Of a stretch of DNA of 64,000 nt, positions 44,800 to 55,100 are shown one piece after another. Under the pieces are notes generated by a model. That model did not search any database. It was given only the letters and a program-made list of their open reading frames with translations, and was not told the DNA's origin. Source of the DNA: JABDFW01 sp035550215 (GTDB lineage Bacteria > Bacteroidota > Bacteroidia > Chitinophagales > Chitinophagaceae); assembly GCA_035550215.1 (NCBI GenBank), contig DASZPM010000029.1, positions 1 to 64,000 on the forward strand, read 5' to 3'. The stretch's first letter is position 1. Every line of letters begins with the position of its first letter. The translations under genes were made by a program, and so were the position numbers.

Positions 44800-45165
44800 A
44801 TGGCAAAAGTTACAGGCCTTGGGGGCGTATTTTTTAAATGTGATGACCCAAAAAAGCAAAAGGAATGGTACAGCAAGCATTTAGGTATAAGTGGATACGG
44901 GTTTGAGTGGCGAGATAAAGATAACCCGGACCAGGTTGGCATGACGGTTTTTTCGCCGTTTAAAAAAGATACGGCATATTTTAATCCCTCGCAAAAGGAT
45001 TATATGTTTAACTACCGGGTAGATAACCTTGTTGAACTGTTAGAGCAACTGAAACAGGAAGGCGTTGAGATAGTAGGGGACATACAGGAAGAAGACTACG
45101 GTAAATTTGGCTGGATAATGGACCCTGAAGGCAATAAGATTGAATTATGGGAGCCGAAAGACTGA
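44800..45165 (+). CDS. VOC-family protein
   Basis: 121 residues, one VOC domain beginning GLGGVFFKCDDPKKQKEWYSKHLGISGYGFEW and ending GKFGWIMDPEGNKIELWEP. The terminal Glu of IELWEP is kept, but the His of strand 1 is Phe, so again an incomplete metal site. It follows the first VOC gene by seven bases; the two may form a hetero-assembly. No substrate can be inferred. Confidence 0.87.
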   Translation: MAKVTGLGGVFFKCDDPKKQKEWYSKHLGISGYGFEWRDKDNPDQVGMTVFSPFKKDTAYFNPSQKDYMFNYRVDNLVELLEQLKQEGVEIVGDIQEEDYGKFGWIMDPEGNKIELWEPKD

Positions 45166-45263
45166 GTTTGCGGGAAGTTTTGCGTTAGTACCTAAAAAAG
45201 TTTGCGTTTACAGTAAAATGCTGCATTTTCATGGTTGTATTAATAACCATGAACTTTACTGCT

Positions 45264-46979
45264 ATGCGTACACTGCTGCTTACTTTTTTTAGCCTTGTAT
45301 TATTTTGCTGCTGCACACAGGCGCAAATAAATAAAAACTATGTGCCCTGTAATGATATGCCCAATATGATGCAGAATTATGATGCAGATATTACGGCACT
45401 AAACAGGGTATATATAGTAGATGGCTCACCCGAAAAAAGGGAGCGGTACAAAAAAGTGGCCGTGGAGTACCTCGGCAGGTTGAAACAACTGGACTTTAAT
45501 AGCCTGCCGCAGGAGTGCAAAGCTGATTATATTTTATTTAAGCGCGACCTTAACGAGTCGGTACATGACGCTGAAGTAGAAGAAAAGGAATTCAATGCAC
45601 TAAAGCAATGGTTCCCGTTTGCCGATTCAATTTACGCGCTGGAAAAAATAAGGCGCAGGGGCGGGGCTGTGAACAGCAAAGAAGTTGCCTATAATTTTAA
45701 TAACATTACAAAGCAGCTTAAAACGCTGGACAGTAAACTTTCCGGTGACAAAACCATAACCGTAAATGACAGCAGGAGAGCATTACAGATTATTGGCGGT
45801 TTGCAGGATGCAGCTAAAAACGTTTTCACTTTTTACAACAGCTATGACCCGTTATTTACCTGGTGGGTACCAATGACCTACCACGCGATGGATAGCTCGC
45901 TATCCGTCTATGCCAAAACCTTCCGGGCAGCCGCAGATGTCAATTCACCAAACAAAGACTCCAGCGGGATTGTAGGTTATCCTATTGGGCGCGATGAAAT
46001 TGTGCGCCAGCTAAAATATGAGATGATTGACTATACGCCTGAGGAGTTGATTGATATTGCCAACAAAGAATTTGCATGGTGTGATAAGGAAATGCTTAAA
46101 GCCAGTAATGAAATGGGCTACGGTAACGACTGGAAGAAGGCGTTGGAAAAGGTTAAAGAAAGTTATGTGCCGGTGGGTGAGCAGCCGCAGGCTATGGTAA
46201 AATTATATGATGAATCAATTGATTTTTTAAAGAAGAAAGATTTAATAACCATACCGCCGCTGGCAGAAGAAACATGGCGTATTGTAATGATGAGCCCCAA
46301 ACAGCAATTGGTTAACCCGTTTTTTTACGGGGGCGAGGAGTTTTCTGTTTCATACCCCACCAATACGATGGATTTTGATGCGCGTATGATGAGCATGCGT
46401 GGCAACAACCCGCATTTCAGCCGCGCCACAGTGCACCATGAACTAATAGCGGGGCATTACCTGCAACAGTTTATGAATGACAGGGTATATACTTACCGGC
46501 ATTACGAAACACCTTTCTGGACGGAAGGCTGGTCGTTATACTGGGAGTTTGTTTTATGGAACGAAGGGTTTCCTCAGTCGCCTGAAGACCGTATTGGTAT
46601 GCTGTTTTGGCGCATGCACCGCTGCGCGCGCATCATCTTCTCCCTTAACTACCACATGGGCAAATGGACGCCGCAGCAGTGTATTGACTTTTTGGTTGAC
46701 CGTGTAGGCCACGAGCGCGCCAATGCCGAAGGCGAAGTGCGCCGCTCATTTGTTGGGGGTTACAGCCCGCTGTACCAGGTAGCTTATATGATAGGCGGAC
46801 TGGAACTGATGGCCTTACAGCATGAACTGGTAGGGAAGGGCAAAATGACGCTGAAACAATACCACGATGCCGTAATGCACGAAAACAGTATGCCCATTGA
46901 AATGCTGCGCAATATTTTAGGTAATCACCCGCTTACGGCAGATTACCAAACACAGTGGCGGTTTTATGATTTGCCGTAA
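45264..46979 (+). CDS. DUF885-family exported metallo-hydrolase
   Basis: 571 residues from the ATG at 45264, which begins a signal peptide (MRTLLLTFFSLVLFCCCTQA). Upstream in-frame ATGs at 45231 and 45249 would displace it. The DUF885 domain occupies the rest, with HELIAGH (His392-His398) as the zinc-binding motif of these peptidase-like proteins, and later EGWSLYWEFVLW and FWRMHRCARIIFSLNYHMG. Likely a periplasmic peptidase; substrate unknown. It stands after the VOC pair, 98 bases away, so may belong to another unit. Confidence 0.88.
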   Translation: MRTLLLTFFSLVLFCCCTQAQINKNYVPCNDMPNMMQNYDADITALNRVYIVDGSPEKRERYKKVAVEYLGRLKQLDFNSLPQECKADYILFKRDLNESVHDAEVEEKEFNALKQWFPFADSIYALEKIRRRGGAVNSKEVAYNFNNITKQLKTLDSKLSGDKTITVNDSRRALQIIGGLQDAAKNVFTFYNSYDPLFTWWVPMTYHAMDSSLSVYAKTFRAAADVNSPNKDSSGIVGYPIGRDEIVRQLKYEMIDYTPEELIDIANKEFAWCDKEMLKASNEMGYGNDWKKALEKVKESYVPVGEQPQAMVKLYDESIDFLKKKDLITIPPLAEETWRIVMMSPKQQLVNPFFYGGEEFSVSYPTNTMDFDARMMSMRGNNPHFSRATVHHELIAGHYLQQFMNDRVYTYRHYETPFWTEGWSLYWEFVLWNEGFPQSPEDRIGMLFWRMHRCARIIFSLNYHMGKWTPQQCIDFLVDRVGHERANAEGEVRRSFVGGYSPLYQVAYMIGGLELMALQHELVGKGKMTLKQYHDAVMHENSMPIEMLRNILGNHPLTADYQTQWRFYDLP

Positions 46980-47074
46980 AATTCGCGATTTTATTTGTGT
47001 GTAACCGGCATAAATATTTTAAATTGTAAATACTGCAGTACCGTTTTCAACGCTAACGGCAGGCTATTTTTTAA

Positions 47075-47521
47075 TTATTTTGGCAACCCGCCTGTTTCGG
47101 CAGTAGCTTCGGCCCCATATCGTATTGCAGCCTCAAGTACATCAATATTTATATCCTTTAAATTTTTAAACTTAATGCAATACCCGGTCACGCTCGCTTT
47201 CCCTAATTTTTCTCCGTAGGTTTGGGGCAGGTATGTTTTATCTTTTATGCCAAGTATATGTACAGATATGCCGGTTTTGCTTGCAAGCAAGCCAATTTGA
47301 AAATACTCACGGGTTGTTCCATCAGCATATTTCATTGTATGCAATCCATACCCTATAGTAGGGTTGCTTATTATTTTACCTTCACTGTTTTTGCCATCGT
47401 AAAACCACAACTTACACCCGGGCAATATTTTAAGTATGCGCAGGTGCAATGCCTGCATATCGCTGCGTTTTGGTTCACCCTGGCTGGTAATATATGCTGT
47501 AATTTGTTCCTGTACGTTCAT
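47075..47521 (-). CDS. DUF1801-family protein
   Basis: 148 residues from the ATG at 47521; an ATG three codons earlier (47530) is an alternative. Sequence CKLWFYDGKNSEGKIISNPTIGYG and CIKFKNLKDINIDVLEAAIRYGAEA matches the YdhG/DUF1801 fold of small proteins with unknown function. Cytoplasmic. The next gene upstream is a GNAT transferase on the same strand (65 bases). Confidence 0.78.
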   Translation of the reverse strand: MNVQEQITAYITSQGEPKRSDMQALHLRILKILPGCKLWFYDGKNSEGKIISNPTIGYGLHTMKYADGTTREYFQIGLLASKTGISVHILGIKDKTYLPQTYGEKLGKASVTGYCIKFKNLKDINIDVLEAAIRYGAEATAETGGLPK

Positions 47522-47585
47522 ATAAAACATTAAGTAATAATTGCGTGTCCTGCTTGTTCAAATATCGCTTTATTTCGCCATATAG

Positions 47586-48119
47586 TTATTCCTTTCCAAT
47601 CAAATGGAAACATACTAATGCAGGCCCTGTATTTGCAGGTTCAGTTGATTTGCTAAAAGAAAGCTTCTCCAGCAGCTTTATGGAATTCCGGTTATCTCTA
47701 TGAATAAATGCTTCTATTTTTTGAACTTGCATTGTATTGAATGCATAATCAATAACTTTTTGTGCAGCTTCCTTCATTATTCCCTGTCCCTGAAAGTTTG
47801 TCAAAAGTTCATACCCAATCTCACACTTGTTATTTTCTTCTGAAAAACCAAAAAGACAAATTGTCCCAACCAAACTATTTTTACCGCGCACCGTTATTGC
47901 CCAATACAGGGAGTTATTATTATTGATGTTTTTATTAACCTTATGTATAAAATTTCTTGCATCATCTATAGTTTTGCTTATTTGCCTGTCAAGATATTTA
48001 TTTATTTCACTGTCAGAACGTAAAGTAAAAATTTCCTGTTCGTCAGCAATTACCAGTTGCCTTAGGGTAAGTCTTTCAGTTGTCAAAATTGGGAAAGGTG
48101 TAAAATTTGTATTTAACAT
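47586..48119 (-). CDS. GNAT N-acetyltransferase (RimJ/RimL type)
   Basis: 177 residues. TERLTLRQLVIADEQEIFTLRSD is the N-terminal signature of the RimL/ribosomal-alanine acetyltransferase group, IGYELLTNFQGQGIMKEAAQKVIDYAFN is the acetyl-CoA loop (QGQGI), and IEAFIHRDNRNSIKLLEKLSF is motif B. It acetylates N-terminal residues of proteins or small amines. The low GC of this gene compared with neighbours (many TTT/AAA codons) is noticeable but not conclusive. Confidence 0.88.
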   Translation of the reverse strand: MLNTNFTPFPILTTERLTLRQLVIADEQEIFTLRSDSEINKYLDRQISKTIDDARNFIHKVNKNINNNNSLYWAITVRGKNSLVGTICLFGFSEENNKCEIGYELLTNFQGQGIMKEAAQKVIDYAFNTMQVQKIEAFIHRDNRNSIKLLEKLSFSKSTEPANTGPALVCFHLIGKE

Positions 48120-48339
48120 TCAGTTGTATTTGGTTTGCCGGTACTTAGATCAAACAGGCCGCCCGCCGGGCTAAATTAAGCACTAATAAGGAACAAAAAA
48201 TACCTGGTTGGGCAAAGTCAATCATACATATCTGGAGATAGCTTTCGAAAAACAATAGCTATCTTTAATCCTTTATGCGACAAATGCAGAACGTTGTGCG
48301 TCAAGCGATTGAACATCATAATAATTTGGCCAGGTAACA

Positions 48340-48525
48340 ATGACAGGTATAGACGAGCAACATTTAGATAATCCACCAAACATTCAATTGGAAAACCTTT
48401 CCAATGAAATTACTCCTGCTAATGATACAGTAACTGATAACTCCAAACAAGAAATTCAAAATATGGAAGTACACAAACATCCTCACCATGTAACACATAA
48501 AAAGAAATGGGGGACAAATTACTAA
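48340..48525 (+). pseudogene. remnant of a MEVHxHPH-type membrane protein gene
   Basis: 61 codons encoding an acidic linker and then MEVHKHPHHVTHKKKW, the conserved beginning of a common Bacteroidota membrane protein family in which a tryptophan/EFLMLFLAVF-type membrane helix would follow. Here the frame ends in GTNY-stop, and no other frame continues with that helix over the next 120 bases. It looks like a truncated 5' remnant left by deletion. The product, if made, is soluble and probably non-functional. The family resemblance is from memory of the motif. Confidence 0.55.
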
Positions 48526-48651
48526 AATTTCAAACTGGGGCACTACCCATTTTTCTTATCTGCCGTGTTTTTCAATTTCTTTCTTACCTTAACGTATTAA
48601 TTGTTATTTATACATTTAATTTGCAGATTGCGGTAATAAAATGCAGTTGGT
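48526..48651. other. AT-rich spacer after gene remnant
   Basis: The GNAT gene and the GH127 gene are 532 bases apart, and apart from the remnant the interval (48120-48339 and 48526-48651) holds no recognisable gene. A near -7 element TTAATTTG occurs about 30 bases before the GH127 ATG (48618-48625). Confidence 0.4.
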
Positions 48652-51012
48652 ATGAAAAATTGTTTATTGGTTATTGTTGTGGTAATAATGGGTATGGCAA
48701 AAGCTTATTCCCAAAGCTATGTTCCGGAGTTAAATAACCCAAAAATTAAAATAAAACCTGCTGTTAATGTGCAGGCTTATGCATTTGATTTAAAAGATGT
48801 GCGGCTGCTGCCGGGCAGCCCGTTTAAAAACGCGATGGATAAAGATGCCGCTTATATGCTGTTGCTTAAACCAGACCGCTTATTGTACCGCTTTTACAAA
48901 AACGCCGGCTTACCGCCAAAAGACAGTATATACGGGGGGTGGGAGAGTGAAGGGCTTTCAGGGCACACGCTGGGGCATTATCTTTCTGCCTGCAGCATGA
49001 TGTATGCTTCTACTGGCGATAAACAGTTTAAAGAAAGGGTTGACTATATAGTTGGCGAACTGGCACGCTGCCAGCAGACGCGCAAAACAGGTTATGTAGG
49101 CGCTATACCCAACGAGGACACTATTTTTGGAAGAGTGGCGCGCGGTGATATAAAAACGGGTGGCTTTGATTTAAACGGCGGCTGGAGCCCGTGGTACACA
49201 GTACACAAGGTGATGGCCGGGCTGGTGGACGCCTACTTATACTGTGATAATACCCAGGCAATGGATGTTGTTACCGGTATGGCTGACTGGGCATATAACA
49301 CCGTAAAAAATTTATCACCCGCGCAATTACAAAAAATGCTGCGCTGCGAATATGGTGGTATGAATGATGTGCTGGCCAATATTTATGCCATAACAGGTAA
49401 CAAAAAATACCTTGATTTATCATATAAGTTTTACGACGATTTTGTAATGAAGCCCCTGTCTGAAAAGATTGACCCTATGCCCGGCAAACACAGCAATACC
49501 AATGTGCCAAAAGCCATCGGGAGCGCACGGCAATATGAACTTACAGGCAATGCAGGTGATGACACCATCGCTTCATTTTTTTGGGATGTAATGGTGCATG
49601 ACCATACCTACGTAATTGGTGGCAACAGCAATTATGAATACTGCGGCCCTGCCAATAAGTTAAGCGATGCGCTTAGCGATAACACCTGCGAAACCTGCTG
49701 TACCTACAATATGCTTAAGCTTACACGGCACCTGTTTTGCTGGCAGCCTGACAGTAAACTGGCAGATTATTATGAGCGCGCCCTGTATAATGATATTCTT
49801 GCATCGCAAAACCCAACAGACGGCATGATGTGCTATTTTGTTCCGCTGCGTATGGGCACTAAAAAGCAGTTCAGCGATTCATTCAACACGTTTACCTGCT
49901 GCGTGGGCAGCGGCATGGAAAACCACAGTAAATATGCTGAAAGTATTTACTACCAGGGTAAGGATGGCAGCCTGTATGTAAACCTGTTTATCCCGTCATT
50001 GCTCAACTGGAAAGACAAAGGTGTACGGCTTATGCAGCAAACATCTTACCCTGAAAGCGACGAGACGTTGCTGACCATTCAAACAAAATCGCCAAAATCA
50101 TTTGCAGTGCGGGTGCGCTACCCATGGTGGGCAACCAGCGGCGCGGAGGTTAAAATAAATGGCAAAAAAGTTGAGTTTGCCAAAAACGCCAGCGGTTATA
50201 TAGTGCTTACACGCACATGGCGGAATAATGATAAGATAGAAGTTGCCTTCCCCATGTCATTATACACAGAAGCAATGCCTGATAACAGCAAACGTGTAGC
50301 ATTGCTGTATGGACCGGTGGTACTGGCAGGACAATTGGGCGATACCATGCCAGACGCGGTATATGGCACACCTGTTTTACTTACGGATGACCATAAGGTG
50401 AGCGATTGGATTAAACCCGTTAGCAACAAACCCCTTGAATTTACTATGGCTAACGTGGGCAAACCTTTTGATGTAACACTGAAGCCTTTTTACGAAACTT
50501 ACAATGACTATTACAGTGTGTACTGGGATTATTTTACCAATGCCGACTGGAATGCGAGGGAAGCTGACTATGAAGCGGAAAAGAAAAGGCAAAAGGAGAT
50601 AGAAGACAAAACCATTGATGTAATGCGCCTGGGTGAAATGCAGCCCGAGCGCGACCATAATTTGAAGTCATCTGAAAACTCTTACACGGATGTTGCGCTG
50701 GGGCGCATGGGCCGCGAAGCAAGGGCAGGGGGCTTTTTTAGTTTTGATATGAAAGTTGACCCCACCCAGCCTAACGCCCTGCTGTGTACTTACATAGGCG
50801 ATGATAAAAACCGTAGCTGGGATATTTTAATTGATGGGGAGAAGCTTACCAGTATTGACTGGAAAGGCGGGCAAACCGGCAAGTTTTATGATGAAACTTA
50901 CCCTATACCGGCGGCCATGCTGCAGGGAAAAACAAAAATTACCATAAAGATTGTACCCAACAGTGGCCGCAGTGCCGGCAGGATATTCGGTTGCCGTATA
51001 ATAAAGGAGTAG
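48652..51012 (+). CDS. GH127 beta-L-arabinofuranosidase-like glycosidase
   Basis: 786 residues with a signal peptide (MKNCLLVIVVVIMGMAKAYSQ). The (alpha/alpha)6 domain has GGWESEGLSGHTLGHYLSACSMMY, and the catalytic cluster CETCCTYN (Glu347, Cys349) and FTCCVGSGMENHSKY (Cys416, Cys417), the Cys-Glu-zinc arrangement of HypBA1. C-terminal beta domain (about 590-786). It removes beta-L-arabinofuranose from plant polysaccharide side chains, probably in the periplasm. No SusC/D pair is near. Confidence 0.92.
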   Translation: MKNCLLVIVVVIMGMAKAYSQSYVPELNNPKIKIKPAVNVQAYAFDLKDVRLLPGSPFKNAMDKDAAYMLLLKPDRLLYRFYKNAGLPPKDSIYGGWESEGLSGHTLGHYLSACSMMYASTGDKQFKERVDYIVGELARCQQTRKTGYVGAIPNEDTIFGRVARGDIKTGGFDLNGGWSPWYTVHKVMAGLVDAYLYCDNTQAMDVVTGMADWAYNTVKNLSPAQLQKMLRCEYGGMNDVLANIYAITGNKKYLDLSYKFYDDFVMKPLSEKIDPMPGKHSNTNVPKAIGSARQYELTGNAGDDTIASFFWDVMVHDHTYVIGGNSNYEYCGPANKLSDALSDNTCETCCTYNMLKLTRHLFCWQPDSKLADYYERALYNDILASQNPTDGMMCYFVPLRMGTKKQFSDSFNTFTCCVGSGMENHSKYAESIYYQGKDGSLYVNLFIPSLLNWKDKGVRLMQQTSYPESDETLLTIQTKSPKSFAVRVRYPWWATSGAEVKINGKKVEFAKNASGYIVLTRTWRNNDKIEVAFPMSLYTEAMPDNSKRVALLYGPVVLAGQLGDTMPDAVYGTPVLLTDDHKVSDWIKPVSNKPLEFTMANVGKPFDVTLKPFYETYNDYYSVYWDYFTNADWNAREADYEAEKKRQKEIEDKTIDVMRLGEMQPERDHNLKSSENSYTDVALGRMGREARAGGFFSFDMKVDPTQPNALLCTYIGDDKNRSWDILIDGEKLTSIDWKGGQTGKFYDETYPIPAAMLQGKTKITIKIVPNSGRSAGRIFGCRIIKE

Positions 51013-51037
51013 CTGGCTGGCAGATTAGCAGGGTGGT

Positions 51038-51064
51038 TTGTTTTGGAAACGCGGTGTATATTTG
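51038..51064 (+). promoter_or_regulatory. promoter of the UbiA-type gene (TTG / TATATTTG)
   Basis: TATATTTG (51057-51064) is a full match to TAnnTTTG and is followed by CAC, as often seen. TTG (51038-51040) stands 16 bases before it as the -33 element, with TTTTGG next to it. The ATG at 51081 lies 17 bases after the -7 element, so the leader is about ten bases. This also supports the ATG at 51081 over upstream starts. Confidence 0.65.
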
Positions 51065-51080
51065 CACCCTAAATATCCTT

Positions 51081-52088
51081 ATGGTGCAGCATACAGCAGT
51101 TGAAACAGGGAGTACGGTAAAGAACTATTTATCACTTGTAAAATTTTCACATACCATATTTGCATTGCCCTTTGCTTTGATAGGGTTTTGCCTGGGGGCA
51201 TTTAAACATTTTGGATTTTTACTAAGTATTATACCCAGTTGGAAGCTCTCTTACAACTGGGAGTTTCATGTTACCCAGTGGAATCTCAATAACACAATAG
51301 GATGGAGCAACGGCATTCCCATATTTTATACTTGGGGTGATATTATATTTAAGCTACTTCTCGTCCTTATTTGCATGGTTACAGCCCGCAGCGCGGCTAT
51401 GGCTTTTAACCGCTATCTTGACAGGAGTTTTGATGCCAAGAACCCCCGCACCGCCATCCGCGAAATACCGCGCGGTATTATCGCGCCACAAAGCGCATTA
51501 AGGTTTGTGATACTCAATTGCATCATATTTATCGCAGCTACTTATTTTATCAATCCCATTTGTTTTTATTTATCACCGGTAGCTTTGTTTGTCGTGTTGT
51601 TTTACAGCTATACCAAGCGTTTTACACCGCTATGCCATTTAATATTGGGGCTTGGGCTGTCACTCGCGCCTATAGGTGCCTATCTTGCAGTAACCGGCCA
51701 GTTCAATATACTGCCCCTGTTTTTCTCTTTCGCCGTAATATGCTGGGTAAGCGGATTTGACATCATCTACGCCCTGCAGGATGTTGACTTCGATAAGTCG
51801 CAAAAGCTTTATTCCATCCCTGTGGCGGTAGGCAAGAGCAGGGCGCTGCACATTTCCGAACTGCTGCATGCAGTAAGCGCTGCCTGCGTAATTGCCGCTG
51901 GCATTTACGGCCATTTTCATGTTATATACTGGGTGGGGGTAGCTGTTTTTATCGGCATGCTTATATACCAGCATTCCATTGTAAAACCCAATGACTTAAG
52001 CAAAGTAAATATTGCTTTTATGACGGCCAACGGCATTGCCAGCGTAGTGTTTGGTGTGCTGGTAATAGCAGATATTTTTTTAGGTTAG
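51081..52088 (+). CDS. UbiA-family prenyltransferase (menaquinone type)
   Basis: 335 residues from the ATG at 51081; an earlier ATG at 50991 lies upstream of the promoter. Eight to nine membrane helices. The two Asp-rich motifs are NRYLDRSFDAKNPRT and DVDFDKSQK, which bind prenyl diphosphate. A segment of about 45 residues between helix 1 and helix 2 (KHFGFLLSIIPSWKLSYNWEFHVTQW...) is extra compared with usual UbiA/MqnP (about 290). It attaches an isoprenoid tail to an aromatic acceptor, likely in quinone synthesis. MqnP-like assignment is inference. Confidence 0.85.
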   Translation: MVQHTAVETGSTVKNYLSLVKFSHTIFALPFALIGFCLGAFKHFGFLLSIIPSWKLSYNWEFHVTQWNLNNTIGWSNGIPIFYTWGDIIFKLLLVLICMVTARSAAMAFNRYLDRSFDAKNPRTAIREIPRGIIAPQSALRFVILNCIIFIAATYFINPICFYLSPVALFVVLFYSYTKRFTPLCHLILGLGLSLAPIGAYLAVTGQFNILPLFFSFAVICWVSGFDIIYALQDVDFDKSQKLYSIPVAVGKSRALHISELLHAVSAACVIAAGIYGHFHVIYWVGVAVFIGMLIYQHSIVKPNDLSKVNIAFMTANGIASVVFGVLVIADIFLG

Positions 52089-52160
52089 GCGTAATTTAAT
52101 AGCTGCCGGTTTTTTGTTATATTGCTTCACAATTATTAACGGTTGTTAACATACCCCTTT

Positions 52161-55100
52161 ATGACGATTGTACGCAAGTTGTTGATTACAGCAGGTTTTT
52201 TGTTTGCTGCCTGCAGTAATGCCTGTTCCCAGGCAAATGTGCTTACCCAGCATAACAATCTTGCACGTACAGGCTGGAACGATAAGGAAACCATACTTAA
52301 CAAAACCAACGTCTCCGCCAATACTTTCGGTAAACTTTTTTCCCGCCCTGTTGATGACCAGTTGTACGCGCAGCCGCTGCTAAAACTACAGCTTACCCTA
52401 CCCGCCAAAGGTGTTAAGAACGTTGTGTTTGCTGCCACAGTAAATAACACAGTGTACGCATTTGATGCTGATTCAGCCAACGTTACCGACCCTTATTGGC
52501 AGGTAAGCCTGACCAAGGCAGGCTGCAGGCCGGTAAACAAAAGCGATATGACCGGCGCCTGCGGCGGGTATTATAACGATTTTTCAGGCAACATGGGCAT
52601 TGTAGGTACCCCCGTTATTGATTCTGCAACCAATACTATGTACCTGGTAGCACGAAGCGTAAGCAGCGCCAATGTTTACTACCAGTACCTGCATGCAATT
52701 GATATTACCACGGGGCAGGAAAAACCCGGCAGCCCTGTTTATATAACCGCTACCGTTAACGGGAACGGTGATGGCAGCAGCGGTGGAAAAATTACCTTTA
52801 ACCAGCAGCACCAAAACCAGCGCAGCGGGTTATTACTGCTAAACGGCATTGTGTACATAGCCTGGTCATCCCACTGCGATTGGCCGCCTTACCACGGCTG
52901 GGTTATGGGGTACGATAAAACCACCCTGCAGCAAAAATATGTATACTGTAACACACCCGAAGGATACAACGGGGGCATTTGGATGAGCGGCGCGGCGCCT
53001 GCGGCTGATGAAAACGGCAACCTGTATGTGGGCACCGGCAATGGCTCAGTAGGGTATAATGGCAACCCGGCCAACCTTACTAATAGGAGCGAATCAGCCA
53101 TTAAGCTAACACCGGGCCTGGCAATAAGCAGCTTTTTTACCCCGCAAAATTACGAGGTACTTGAAGGAGCAGACCTTGATTTTGGCGTAACGCAGGTGAT
53201 GCTGATACCCAATACCAACAGGGCAATAGTTGGGGTGAAGGATGGCCACCTGTACCTGCTGAACCGTGACAACATGGGCGGATATAATGCAGGTGGTAAC
53301 CAGAATGTACAAACGATTGACCTGGGGAGCAATGCTTTTTTGCGATCCGGCATGTCGTATTATAAAGGCAGCAAAAGTGAATATGTTTACTCATGGAGTG
53401 AAAACTCCCTGCTGAGGGCTTTTCCCTACAACAGGAATAGCAATAATTTTGACCTTGCCAATACTATTAGCAGCGGGCTGCAGGGCCCAACCGGTAATAA
53501 TGGTGCATTATTGTCAGTATCATCCAACGGTAATAACGATTCAACAGCTATTTTATGGGCAAGCTATGCCGCCAACGGCGATGCCAACCAAAGTGTAAGG
53601 CCGGGCATTTTACGCGCTATTGACGCTACGGATGTAACAAAAGAATTGTGGAACTCTGCCAACGATGTTAATGACGACCCCGGCAACTATGCAAAATTCA
53701 ACTGCCCCACTATAGCCAATGGCAAAGTATACCTGGCTACCTTCTCCAACAAACTAATGGTGTACGGGTTAAGAAAATCCAGCGCGTCTGCAGACGGGTG
53801 TGGTACGCAAAACCTTGCGCTAAACACAACCGCGTATGCATCCTCGGTTGAATCAGGCTCTTACCCCGTAGGGTATGCTATTGATGGCAACTTAAGTACC
53901 CGTTGGTCAAGCCAGTTCAGCGACCCGCAATACCTGGCCATTGACCTTTACCAGCAATACGACCTTTGTAAAGTGGTATTAAGATGGGAAACCGCATTAG
54001 GAGAGGAGTTTAAGATACAAATTTCTAACGATTTCAGCACCTGGACGGACGTAGCCCATATTACCGGCAATACCAGCTTTACCAACGAAATATACATAGG
54101 CGGTAAGGCCAGGTATGTTAGAATGTATGGCATTAAAAGAGGCACCCCTTATGGTTACTCGTTGTACGAAATGCAGGTGTTTGGCAAACCGCCGGTTACC
54201 TGCCCCAAACCGGACAGCCTGTACTCATCAGACGTGTATGGTAACAGCGCGGTGGTACACTGGAAGGCTACTGGCGCAGCGCATTACCTGGTGCAGTATA
54301 AAACTGTAACCGCCACCAACTGGCAGCAGGTGGTTACTGATGCCAATATGCTCACCATTACCAACCTTGCATGCAATACTCCATATCAATACCAGGTAAA
54401 AGCAGTGTGCAGCGATGCAGACAGCAGCGATTTTTCGACCACCGAAGCATTTACCACCCTTGCCTGCGATGCCAACTGCGACCCGCTCCCCACGCGTTGG
54501 TCAACGGAAGATGTGGGTAATCCTGAATTTAGCGGATCGGCCTGTTATAATAGCGCAACGGGTACCTTTCAACTGCAGGGCTACGGCATTGACATAGGCG
54601 GCGTGGCTGACCAGTTGCGTTATGCTTTTAAAACGCTGGTGGGTGATGGAGAACTAAAAACGCGCATAACTGATATTGACAATAGTGACCCCAATAATAA
54701 AATGGGGATTATGATACGTGAAAGCCTTGCGCCAGGCTCGCGAAGCGTGTTTCTCGGCATTTCCAGTGGCAGCGGCGCGGTATTTATCACCCGCACGCAA
54801 ACTGACGGAGCCGCCACCGCCACTTACAGCAGCGCCACCATAAAAGCACCTTACTGGATTAAAGTAAACATTACAGGTTCTATATTTACAGCATATATAT
54901 CACCCGACGGGCTTGCCTGGACACAACTTGGCAGCCCCGTGAATGCCGGCTTTGGAAATGGCCAGCCGTTATATGCCGGACTCGGTATTACAAGCCATAA
55001 CGAAGATGTGGCATGCACAGGGCATGCCGACAATTACGTGTTAAGCGGTATATTGCCACTTAAACTCATCAGTTTTACAGGGCACCTCTCACTTAAAAAC

